Source: Capitella teleta
Taxonomy: Eukaryota > Annelida > Polychaeta > Capitellidae
Assembly (NCBI GenBank): GCA_000328365.1
Contig: KB298595.1
Location: 102,421-166,420 of the forward strand
Direction of reading: 5' to 3'
Length of the DNA stretch: 64,000 bases
Shown one piece after another: positions 25,401 through 35,276 of this stretch. Every line of letters begins with the position of its first letter. The first letter of the stretch is position 1. The position numbers and the translations under genes are program-made. The notes beneath the pieces were generated by a model. It searched no databases, had not been told where the DNA came from, and saw only the letters and a program-made list of their open reading frames with translations.

Positions 25401-28400
25401 TCACTACAAATAGTGTGTCATGATTCTATTAAAACATTGGCTGTTCACTAACTGTCAAATGCAGCCTGTGAAAACGAGCTCATTAGAATTACCAATGACG
25501 TCATGGCGTTTGGTGCCATTCTGAAAACTCGAGAAAAATCACACACATAAGAAGTGCCAATTCCAAAAGTATAGGTCGAGGGAAACGATTCAGGTAAGAT
25601 GAAGAACACATATTACTTAATGTTTAATATATTTCCCACGGCTCCTTCAAAGAATGTGAAAATGAATGACCTTGAAATATGTATCTCGATGATGAGAATG
25701 TTGCAGTGGCGGATATACTGTCGTTGCGTTTGATGGTGAAAAGGAACAGTGGCCGCGTTTGAATATAATTGCATATGGCGTTGCAATCCAATGCTGTCCG
25801 ATGTCAAATTTTGAAGTTGCAAACAAATCAAATTATTCTCCAACAACAAATACAAGAAGACATTCTAAGGACGCTGATGTAACCACCCTGGCCATGATAC
25901 ATGCGAAAACAGATCACAAAGTCACATATAAACCCACGAAAATATTCGCACGTCTTCATGGTGCATGATTTTACGGAAGGTTGTTGATTGAATGCGAATG
26001 GCAGGAAGGCGATGCATCAATTTACGAACACACAGTAGGCGGATGCGGGAACCGCTGAAGTCGAGGGGTCATTTTGCCCTATTCAGCGCTAACAAACCAG
26101 CATTGTACCTCTTCAATCTCGGCAACTAAACCCCTCCCCCTCCCCCTGACAATTGTCTCCATCCACAGCGACTGAAAATCAAAATTGACCATTTTTAGCC
26201 ATGGGCAACTGAATCAATATGGCGGCCATGTCGTCTTTTGTTCGATTGAATTCCGGTTGTGGCACCGCTTCCGTCTTTTCATTGAACTCTGAGAAGAAAA
26301 ATAAATCACTTTATTGGCCACTTCAAACGCTGGAAAAGAATTCGAATGCTAAATATAGATTGGAAATCAAACAAATGACTCACGACTACAGATAATGGAG
26401 AGAGGAGAAAGGAATGCCTGACAATACGTTCACTCTGTACTAGATATTGGTAAACTCAAAACTAAATATAGACGCTGAATACCAATAGTAATTCGATATC
26501 AATACAAAGTACAAGGACACCGGTTGTTTATACCATTGTGAGCAGCAACTAAAGATTAGTTCGTTTGTCCGATTGAATGGACAATGTTATAATTCGAATC
26601 AGGATTAGATGTGTCTTTTATTCTTGCCAATTAGTGAATTACTGCAAAACCGCTCAATATGAAACCACACGATATGATAGATTAGATGAGTAGAATAAAT
26701 GTTTATAAAATTGCATAGCCGATGACTTTATTGTCATATGCCCGGAGTGGACAAGTCATACATTTTCCGTCTAAGCGGCCAGCATCATGATCCAGTCCCT
26801 GTAGTAGGCAGTCCTTTGGGCTTCCCAGGGAAGGGCGAACTGCTCTGATAACGTGAAGCGGCCGCTGGTCGATGAAGAACTCTATTTGTTATCCAATGGA
26901 CACGTTGCTTTTGTTTGGAAAATCGAAAACAAGTAAAGATTACTAAAAGGATACTGGCATTTTACAACCCCACCACCACAGCATGCGTACAATAAGCTGA
27001 TCAAAATAAGGTATCACAGGCGGTCAGACAACAATTATCAAAAAGTAATTAAATGTTCAAATTGGTTTGGTAACTGTGACATCATCGATGACTTCACGCT
27101 GGTGGTGGTGAGCAGCAAGGCAACGGGACGCACAATCGTGTTCTTCAAATGCACGCCAGTCAAACGGGGACGGTTGGAATGTTGCGTAATCGATTGACAA
27201 CAGGTTCCTTCTGTATCCCTTTTAATGGCAAAATATTGCCGTGAACAGCCCCGGATCACCAACAAGCTGTTGGTCTTATTTGAACATCCCAGTTCATGGC
27301 ACAGAGAATAGTAATCCAACCGACTTATGCGACCTCTATTCAACGATGCCATCTGACTGGTGGTACTAATTAGTTCCACAAGATGTAAGCGGGGATCATG
27401 CTAAATCCTCGGTTACATATCGGTCTCATTGGTTTATTGGGCGAAATCTGGAAAAGGTCAATGCTCGGACCCTAGAACACTCAGCATAAGAATTATTGCA
27501 TGAATGAGTGAAGCATAATGCAATGAATTTTCCCATGCATAAATGGTGCCTGTCGGTTGCAAACTCGCTCAAGAAAGCCAGCATTTCTTCGTTTCCTCGC
27601 CTCATTAATTATATATCAACAGTAGATATCTCGTTAATGATATTAACACAAACTTTGTTGAAAGTGTTACGTTGTCGGGTGTTCTTGATCGATAAAAAAA
27701 ATCACAATCCAATAAAATCGGAGTGATTTATTCAAACGACTTCGTTACTAGGGTAGTTCCGATCGAATCCGCTAGTTTGCAGAGTTTTTATACAAATATG
27801 GGGTGACCACAGAGATGGTCACGCAGCATGATGCTACGTATTACTTCCGGCGTAGGAATGGAGTATCGCTCACGCCACGTGGAGCAACCATCATTGTGGT
27901 CGAGAGTTGAAGTCAATTACAAAACGGCACAAGCGAATTCGACTGCACGCTACTTCGATCAGCGGAATATAACAGTAAAAGTAAATAGACATAATACTTG
28001 TGCATATGGTGAGGGTCATTCATAACAGAACTTGAGAAGGTGGAATTAATCGTAGTATTGATTGAGGCTTTTTTCTGACACCAGAATCGTAACGCTCAGT
28101 CTTCTAGATCCGGAGCAGCCGTCTCATTGGCTTCTGTGGCCGAAGGTTTCGACAACAAAAGCCAAAAAGACCGCACCATATCCGAGCATTCAAGCTCAGA
28201 TACCGCCAGTTTGAGGAAGTAATTAGCAATCTATTCGCCATCCCATGACGTCATAACAATTCTTTGATCCAGAAGAGCGATTGTTACCCTGTTTAACCAG
28301 CTATTGCGTGTTGGTTAGTGTTGAAATTATGCTCACTTCGAAGAGTATCCGTGCTTAGCAGTTATAGCTATAGTTTCCAAGCAGGTAAAAGAAATTAAAA

Positions 28401-29148
28401 ATAATGCCCTAATATAGTGTGATTAACAGTGAAGAGTTAAATGAAATAAATGAATAATTGCTTCAGAGAGTTTAATTGATTTAGTTATGAGGATTTTGTG
28501 GGTTTTTTAAGAGAGGGTGACAGTGTGAGTGCGAGTTATGATAGGTATTTTCAATGCTGTTTCATCTTGATGACCCATCGAATGTTATGAAACAATAAAG
28601 AACACATTTACATCTGAGTTTCCTTCAAACCAATGATATCTGCAACTAATATAAACTACTTGCTATACAATCCCGGTTGCCATATCCTTTCAAGAATATA
28701 ACACATACAATATGATATAATTATATATACATGCACGTAGTATACATGATCAAGATAAAGAACCCTTGGCATCAATCGGCTGAGGCTTGAGGGTCTGTCG
28801 TCCGTATCAGCCGACCAAAGGAATTGCAGGGAGCAAAAAAGCCAATAATCATTAAACCCACTTGCCAACATAAAATATGAAGATGGCCGATATCAATCAC
28901 ATCGAAACCCAAAAACATTCTATAATAAATGTAGCGTGAAGTCTAATACAACTGACACTGTTATGCATAACCAATGCTAATGATGTAGTGTAGTCTTTAA
29001 GTAGCGGAAAATTCCATGGCTATAATATATGACTATTTATTGGTAATACCACTGAAAACATTAGACTAACCATGCTAAAATAACTTATAATAATTGTGAT
29101 AGCAATTATATCCAAATGCGATAACGAAATAATAAACAAAGAACCGAA
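22435..29148. other. gene-poor region downstream of orcokinin
   Basis: Its first few hundred bases should contain the orcokinin 3' UTR; no single polyadenylation signal stands out. A long polypyrimidine tract is at 22936-23163 (separate entry). The remainder is AT-rich, with scattered short open frames, the longest at 27038-27379 on the minus strand, and none shows a recognisable motif. I see no RNA gene here. Confidence 0.55.
22936..23163 (+). repeat. polypyrimidine (CTC/TCC)n tract
   Basis: About 230 bases of nearly pure C/T on the plus strand, with a core of uninterrupted CTC triplets at about 22990-23047. The frames through it read poly-Ser on one strand and poly-Glu or Arg/Lys-rich on the other; these are composition effects and not evidence of a protein. 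Long homopurine-homopyrimidine tracts with mirror symmetry can adopt triplex (H-DNA) structure. Confidence 0.9.
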
Positions 29149-29952
29149 TTAATGCCCATAATGAATAGAGATTTGCTTGGGTTTTTGTTCAGGAGACCCA
29201 CAATCCCGACTGCTCTTGGTCAGTCTGACCACCATGCCGTGTCTCTCTTCCTCGGTCATTCTCCTGCCCTGTGCTAGGATCTGTTCGGGGTGGGGTGTTG
29301 GCGTGGCTGCCCTCACCCATTTAGACTCTGCCGGGGTGGCCCTCCCATCGTACCACGCTACCCGCTTTGTCGTTGCATCTACGTCGCCCTCACTACTGCG
29401 GACGTCACGTGTCAAATCAGCAGCAACGTTGGGTCCGCCCTCTCGACACGACCTGGTAGCCGGTCGGGCAGCATGGTTCGCTTGCAGGATTTGGACAACC
29501 AGGTCTGCAGGGTAGAAGCCTTTCCGACTTGGAATGCGACACGGGGCTAGCCCACTTCTTGATGACACACGGTTGACGATTTCACGAACCTCAGCGGCGG
29601 TGTATATCGGTTTCGGCGTCAGCGTGTAGAACTCAATCCGAGCAGGGTCGGTGTCGCGGGATTCTGCCGGTTTGTAGCGGCTGTCGTGGCCGGCGTGAAG
29701 GCGATCAGAGACCGATTGCAGGTATTTGGTCCGCATGGGCATCTGAGAAGCGAAGTTGCGAGTGGCAGTGCGTTGTCTGTGAAGAATTCGGATGGTGGCG
29801 TCGTACGCCTCGTGAGGGCGATCTGTGTCGTCGCGGCGAAGTCTTGGTGTGAGGCAGCGATGCAGGCTGAGGTGGGCGCCTTGTTCCCTGCGGGGAAGAC
29901 GGTATTCCAAGCGTTTGGGGAAGGTAGCCTTTCGTTCAGTGGTGACCGCCAT
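29149..29952 (-). CDS. unrecognised basic protein, single exon (267 aa)
   Basis: A 267-codon frame from an ATG at 29952, set in a very good initiation context (ACCACCATGGCG), to the stop at 29149. The frame is also open upstream to about 30000, with an AG that could be an acceptor, so a 5' exon is possible. The frame is clearly GC-rich while both flanks are AT-rich, which supports coding. The product is Arg/Pro/Thr-rich and basic, with no signal peptide, no membrane segment and no motif I recognise. Near the middle is a TPKPIYTAAEVREIVNRVSS stretch that may form a helix. The opposite strand is also open over part of the region, which lowers certainty. Function unknown; a structural or testis/cilium-type protein is possible but unsupported. 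Confidence 0.5.
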   Translation of the reverse strand: MAVTTERKATFPKRLEYRLPRREQGAHLSLHRCLTPRLRRDDTDRPHEAYDATIRILHRQRTATRNFASQMPMRTKYLQSVSDRLHAGHDSRYKPAESRDTDPARIEFYTLTPKPIYTAAEVREIVNRVSSRSGLAPCRIPSRKGFYPADLVVQILQANHAARPATRSCREGGPNVAADLTRDVRSSEGDVDATTKRVAWYDGRATPAESKWVRAATPTPHPEQILAQGRRMTEEERHGMVVRLTKSSRDCGSPEQKPKQISIHYGH

Positions 29953-31318
29953 GGTGGTTTCTGGATCTCTGATCGAATCGACAATGCTTCTATTTGCCAA
30001 AATATCGGATTAAATCCAGAATAAGGTCAGATTTCACTGGAATGACTGGCCGATCAAGCGTTAAACAAACCAATCGATAGACCTAAGTCCTTTTATTCAG
30101 TGAGCGCTATTTCAATACATGTATGCAGAAGCCACTTGAGTTACTGGTGAAACAGTAAGCAAACATTGGTATAATTCTTATACGCCAATCCAACGGATTT
30201 GTAAATGTAGTGGAGACATAGCTCGAGAATAACTTTATGTGCTATATCTGCTTAGTATAGATATGTTTCTTGCAATCAACCCGATGCTTTGTTTTGTTCG
30301 AATCATATATGCGTAGGGTTTCACTATGGATCATAAGACAAGGGCCGGATGGTTTTACTGCACCTGTGACCGTCTGTTTTCATGAGGTCAGATGCTGCAT
30401 CGCGTTTTACAAGTTTTCAGAAGGAAAAAAACGTACATCATACATACATCATCTTACTCGTGCAAAATAGCTTAAAACGAGATGGACGCGAGAATTATTT
30501 TACGCTGAAAGATCAGGACAGTGTCACGATATTCACTAAGATTCTCAGGCTTAGGCTTATAAAACTGAAGTTTGAGGGAAATAATAATTTTTTAGTCACG
30601 TCTCAGAGATGATACTAATCGACGAGGCGGATGAGTGATGAGACTGTCGCTTCGATTATTATTTCCATGAATAAGAAATGCACAACAATGTGTATGACTT
30701 TCACAACTTGTTTAATTGCTAAATATCGAATGACGCGTATCCATTTCGGCGAATTGCTTTAGTAAGCTACTCGCCGTGTGAGATTACGCTGGCTATGGGC
30801 CACGGGCGAGCGGTAATCTCGCACCCTGGGAACGATGGATTCCTTTCATGATATACTTTAAAATTGTCTTCATCACACCAAATACTTTGAGACTAGTTAA
30901 CAAAGAACTTGGAGTCGCAAAGTTCATTGTTCGGATCAAGATATATTTGACTTAGGCTTTCTTTGCAGAATAATAATGTAATCGAGTGCGTTATGATTTA
31001 TAACTTCTCCATTCATGGGTTTCAAAGAACGTTTTCAGTATAATATCCAGCTGTAACTTGCTTCTTTAGCGTGGGAAGAAAAATGGAAATATTATTTCTT
31101 CTGTCTGTCTAATTCAAACCACTGTGTATCAAAGCGACTGTAAATATTATCTCATCGAGTATTCTCGATAAGAAGCACAACATCATCGCATTTGATGTTT
31201 TCCTTCTGGGAGAACTACTTAGTTCTCCGTTTCAGAGCTAGCAAATATTCGGATTTCCAACGTTTTCAGAAGATATCCGCGAGATATTGCACCTGGTGCC
31301 ATCTTTGCCGGCACCTCT
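29953..31318. other. intergenic, one imperfect hairpin
   Basis: No gene is supported. At 30777-30823 the arms GTGTGAGATTACGCT and AGCGGTAATCTCGCAC can pair with one bulge and one mismatch around a loop of about 16 bases. This may be a relic of a small inverted-repeat element. The rest is AT-rich and featureless. Confidence 0.5.
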
Positions 31319-31640
31319 CTACTTCCGAAACCACTGAATAGAAGCTCCCCCAAGGGGCCTTAGCAATTGGTTAGGACATATTGATCGAATATCATCAGCA
31401 TCTGTAGATACCGTAGTTAACGGTCGACTGTTAACTATGTCTTCGGCCACACACATGAGGGTGTGCAAGCCTTCATCGTCCAATACCTGTTCCCTCAAAA
31501 TCGGGTTGAGGACTTTCCTCACTGTGCGAATCACTCACTCCCACGAACCTCTCATGTGAGAGGCAGATGGAGGAATAAAATTCCATTCTATACCCTTCTT
31601 CAGACCTGACCCGTTTTTGATTGTCTGCATGTACGTCTAA
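31319..31640 (-). mobile_element. BEL/Pao LTR-retrotransposon fossil (integrase-region scrap)
   Basis: The minus-strand reading has the look of the end of a BEL/Pao pol gene, in the integrase region and just beyond (for example the REQVLDDEGLHTLMCVAEDI and NSRPLTTVS segments). Only about 0.3 kb of an element of several kb remains. No LTR, gag or protease is seen nearby. It is a broken, old fossil. Confidence 0.7.
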
Positions 31641-31679
31641 TATCTACCTCCAGCCACCTCCAGCGTGAAATCTAGTAAC

Positions 31680-31721
31680 AGCTCTTTTCAGAGCTACTTG
31701 TAAACAGCTCTTTTCAGAGCT
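31680..31721 (+). promoter_or_regulatory. two tandem histone-type 3' stem-loops
   Basis: The 16-base palindrome AGCTCTTTTCAGAGCT occurs at 31680-31695 and again at 31706-31721, 26 bases apart. It differs from the metazoan replication-dependent histone mRNA stem-loop (GGCTCTTTTCAGAGCC) only by the closing base pair, and the change is compensated on both sides. The first copy also has the family flanks AAC before and AC after. No purine-rich histone downstream element (CAAGAAAGA type) and no histone coding sequence was found directly upstream. It may be a relic of a histone 3' end or part of a repeat. Confidence 0.55.
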
Positions 31722-31830
31722 TATTATCTTTACACCTTACAGAACTCGCACATACCTACCCAGGTGAAAGCGAGAAAAAAAATTCGATTCGAACCACCGC
31801 CATCTTGAACTCAGTTTGCCAAGATGTCTG

Positions 31831-32600
31831 CATACAGATAAGCCAAAAATAATAATGCAGAATATTGTGGCGTCAGTACAAAAAAATGCCTCGGGTACCA
31901 TAACGTTCCATCTTCCTCAGGAGGACTGTCCGATTAACTGTGTCAAACGCCTTACGTAGGTTCAGAGTCCAATGACACGACAAAAAAAATGATCAAAACC
32001 GCTTAGGATTTTGGATACATATATTACCAAGGGCATAAATAAAACTTCTATGTTTTTCTCCAAGAATAGTTCTCACATGATTATTATATTTTTCTTGTAC
32101 TGACGCCACAAATATTCCGTATTATTATTTTTGGCTTTTCTGTATAAGGTTTTCTTTCTCTTAGCTAAATTTCGCGCTTCTGAGTCGAACCACGCAGGGT
32201 CGTGGGATTCCCTCACTCTAAAAACAGGAACAAAAGATGAAACCACATCATTAACCTGATCGGAAAACGATTGTCACACATGATCAACATTCGTATCCTC
32301 GCGATTCAGAGACACCGGTAGGCCTACATTGCGAAGATTATCACACGTACACTATATTCATATCGGCACCTAATTAAAGACCAGTCTCTGTCGACGCTGA
32401 GGTAGAGGAGTTTGAAGCAAATATCAAAATTGAACTCATCGTACAGGGGAGTGATATTGCATATCAAAGCACTGTCATTAGCGAATACAAGGTCGAGAAA
32501 CGATCCATTGGCGTTAGATGGGTAGGTGTTCAGTTGGTCCAAGGCGCGGGATTGTGTTATGCGAATGAATTCGACATGCAGTAGAACTTGCTGGATAAGT
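31831..32600 (-). mobile_element. worn LINE fragment (Jockey/CR1-like)
   Basis: Minus-strand pieces of a non-LTR retrotransposon ORF2 lie in the expected order. An endonuclease-end piece (FLDLVFANDSALICN) lies at 32324-32542, a linker (DPAWFDSEARNLAKRKKTLY) at about 32110-32220, and a reverse transcriptase piece (KAFDTVNRTVLLRKMERYG) at about 31890-31960. Frames are interrupted by stops and shifts and most of the RT is missing. A stretch of about 50 bases at 31831-31884 is an inverted copy of 32094-32146, so the fragment was rearranged after insertion. Confidence 0.65.
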
Positions 32601-32728
32601 ATCGGGCGAATTCCAGTCTATATTCGGCAAATTGAAATCTCCAATTAAGCACACATAGCTGAATTCATTCGATACTTTGATGAGAGTTTCATTCGTTTAA
32701 AATGTGGAGTAAAGGAGAAATTAGTAGC

Positions 32729-32810
32729 TTAAAGAGGACCTCTGATCGCTCTGAAACCTAGCTAGGTCGATTCTATGGGGTTTTATGAATCCAAAGATAC
32801 CAAATTAAAA
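32729..32810 (+). repeat. TTAA-type transposon end (AGAGGACCTCTG family)
   Basis: TTAA at 32729-32732 is followed by AGAGGACCTCTGATCG and then by aggtcgattctatggggttt, which matches the copies at 56463 and about 6357. It lies just left of the P2RX7-like pseudogene. A matching right end was not found within the next 2.5 kb, so whether it bounds that gene is unproven. Confidence 0.55.
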
Positions 32811-32970
32811 ATAATCCCCCGACTATGAGAGAAATGCGAGCTAATTAAAAAGTCGATTATTCGGCTGCGGCCGCAGAGCTGTCATCGCTGTAGGCGCGAG
32901 AATCAAAATTCCTCCTGCAAGCGCGTGACGTCATGACAGTCGCGCGCTAATCAAAACAATCAAAATTAAC

Positions 32971-34026
32971 ATGGCGTCGCTGAATTGTTCTGCGAGTGGA
33001 AGCGATGATTGCGATTTAGAGATGATGTGCTGCTCAACAGAGAGTGAAGAGAGTGATGGTGAGAGAGAGAGGGTGAAGGGGGCAGCCCCGTATATATTTG
33101 AGCCTCTCGTGCCGCCTTGAGCTTGCGTCGAGGGCACCGAAGCCATGCAGGAGAGCCGGGCAAGAGAGCCAGGCGCCCAGGGAGCATCGGGGAGTACGGC
33201 TGCAGTCAAGGCCTTCTCCGGACGTTGCTGTCGAGGACTGGTAAGTGATTTACGTGCTTATTTAACCTGGATTAATTTTATATTACTTATTGAAATTAAT
33301 CGGTTTTATTGAGTACATTGAGAAATATTTTTTCCCGAATTCCCAGGTGTCAATGCGGTCACTGCCAGCGACAGGAGAAGCCGGAGGAATGCCAGTCTTG
33401 CCAAGAGATAAGGCAGACAAGAGGCATGGCCGCAGAGGAGTCCGCTCAATGTATAACTGAGCATGAGGGTTTCTCAGATGTCTGGCTATAGCCATACATG
33501 CCTTGAGGGCAGTGTATAACAGATATCACCAGTGCTACCGGAAAAGCATTCCTAATGAAGAAAATAAGTAAGACTGTCATAAGGAGAAACAAAAGTTTCG
33601 TTTTATTTATTTTTCATTTTCATCATGGGATTGGACAAATATAAAAAAGCTTCAACAGTGTGCATCATAAAGAACCCGAGGAATTTATCAATAAGAGTAG
33701 GGAGAAATGTCAGTCCCGCAAAGCATTCTGATTGATTGTGAATTTCAATCCTCGGTGTTGCCAAGCGATGAGTGCTACTGTTCATGGTAGCGAGCAGCGT
33801 AAAGAACCCGAGGAATTTATCAATAAGATTGTGGAATCCTGCATGCTCAATTACGCCCAGTCATATTTCAGGAGGAGTAGATTTATGGCATACAGGATGA
33901 TGGTTCACTGGTGTTGGGGCTTCCTTGGCAAAAAAACTTAGAGTTCCTTTGCCCTCATGCGCTGTGTCTGCAATAAGACAGAAGTTTCCATGAAAAAATG
34001 GGGATTACACAAGATTTGATTATGAA
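32971..34026 (+). pseudogene. P2RX7-intracellular-domain-like gene, broken
   Basis: An ATG at 32971 opens an acidic Ser-rich N-terminus ending in the family motif PYIFEP (about residues 41-46), then TGA at 33118. A second frame continues to a donor at 33240|GTAAGT. After a 108-base intron, exon 2 (33349) gives EDWCQCGHCQ, then ECQSCQEI and CITEHEGF. These Cys/His motifs follow the WCxCGxC plan of the zinc-binding domain found in P2X7 C-tails and in many invertebrate stand-alone proteins. A further shift after SDVWL moves the reading to the ALRAVYNRYHQCYRK segment. The C-terminal MAYRMMVHWCWGFLGKK block is at about 33885-33935, and LPSCAVSAIRQKFP follows in another frame. At least three frame changes are needed, so it is a pseudogene or badly assembled. 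A 29-base segment is duplicated at 33668-33696 and 33800-33828. Confidence 0.7.
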
Positions 34027-34116
34027 TCATAAATGAGAAAGTTTATGATAAATTCATGTTTTGTTATTTCATTTTGTTAGCACTTGTACATACGATGCTT
34101 CATTTTATTAATAAAC

Positions 34117-34408
34117 CTACGTTTTGTTGAACCGTGATCTTGTCTCTTTCTCCTCAATGGCCTGCCTCTTATCAGGGCGTTCAAATGACGCACACAAGGG
34201 GGCTGGGGCCCTCTTCCTCACTCTCTTCTTGCCTTTCAGCACCAGATCAACAACAGCCGCTTGCAGACGTGTTACGTAATGTAGCCAGATAAAATATGTC
34301 AAAAATTATAACCCAAATAAAAATTGTCTCACTGTGAGTGATCTGCACCTTCCTCTCCCGCACCACATAATCGCCCCTCTTTGATTTAGGGAACTCCATC
34401 CTCCACAT
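34117..34408 (-). CDS. possible two-exon gene convergent with P2RX7-like pseudogene
   Basis: The minus strand offers an ATG at 34408 (or 34399) opening a basic segment (MEFPKSKRGDYVVRERKVQI). Either a read-through frame or a short intron from about 34335 leads to KGKKRVRKRAPAPLCASFER and RPDKRQAIEEKETRSRFNKT, stopping at 34117-34119. An AATAAA-type signal lies just after the stop (ttaataaaatgaag, about 34100-34115), which supports a real 3' end. The product is short, very basic and unrecognised. Its tight convergent position suggests it may be the tail of a second gene of the same mobile element. Weak evidence. Confidence 0.33.
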
Positions 34409-35276
34409 TTTCTCTCTACTGGCGAGTGTTGCCTGCCTTATTGCAAATAAAATTATCTTTTAATGTTTCAGACCAACAAAAGCAATGCATGTAGACAAGC
34501 AGTGAAATGAACCAAGTGTTATGAGAGGCCAATACAAATTGTTTTAGGCCTCTGAATTCTGAAATGAGAGTTCAGCAGTGTTGTAAGTACAATCAATCAA
34601 AAAAGATAGGCTTAATGCCGGGTAAATAGACTTATCGCTAATATACATGTAGCTAGCAACCAGTGATCTACTCATGAAGGAATGTTTTACATTAAACCTA
34701 GTACGTATACTGCATATCCTATGTCTGACCGATATCTCTTTGGACAACCCTCGTATATGTATGGGCATACATGCAGTATGGCATAAATCATAACAATAAC
34801 TTTAATGAAGTAAATTGAACAAAATCTACTTCCTCAGATAGCAATTATATGAAGAATACCATAAACACAAAGATTTGTACAAATGATAACTTCTTATACA
34901 TGTAATACTGAATGTAAAATATTTTGATTGAATCGGCTGAGAGCCGCTGATGACAGTGATCGTCTGATAGCGGCTGGCCGACGGCACTAATCGGCGGCGG
35001 CTCCAGGGTCTGCAACCCAACCAAAATGAAATCTACTGGTAGGTAGTTCATGCAATTATTACAACGAAGAAAATGAATTGCAATGATGCCAGATTACGTG
35101 ACATTGGATTAGCTCTGGGCGTTAAAGTTTATTACACGTGATAGAATATAATCCAAATTGGATTTAATTGACCCTGACCTATTGACATCAGTAAAACAGA
35201 CAACAGATCAACATACATAGTATTATAATGTTTATTAAACTAAAAATTCATGAAATTGTCAGGAATGTTAGCTGCC
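34409..35276. other. intergenic, nothing recognised
   Basis: About 0.87 kb between the basic minus-strand frame and the 3' end of CDK11. It is AT-rich with no motif. The CDK11 3' UTR would run into it from the right. Confidence 0.6.

Noticed and set aside
29177-30024. Plus-strand frames opposite the 267-codon gene
   Set aside because: They are shorter, poorer in start context and explained by the GC-rich codon use of the minus-strand frame.
31319-31534. A host gene encoding a 71-aa protein
   Set aside because: The segment resembles the end of BEL/Pao pol and has no independent gene signals; it is a fossil scrap.
34930-34990. Hammerhead-ribozyme-like CTGATGA with paired flanks
   Set aside because: The required GAAA core segment and a third stem are missing.
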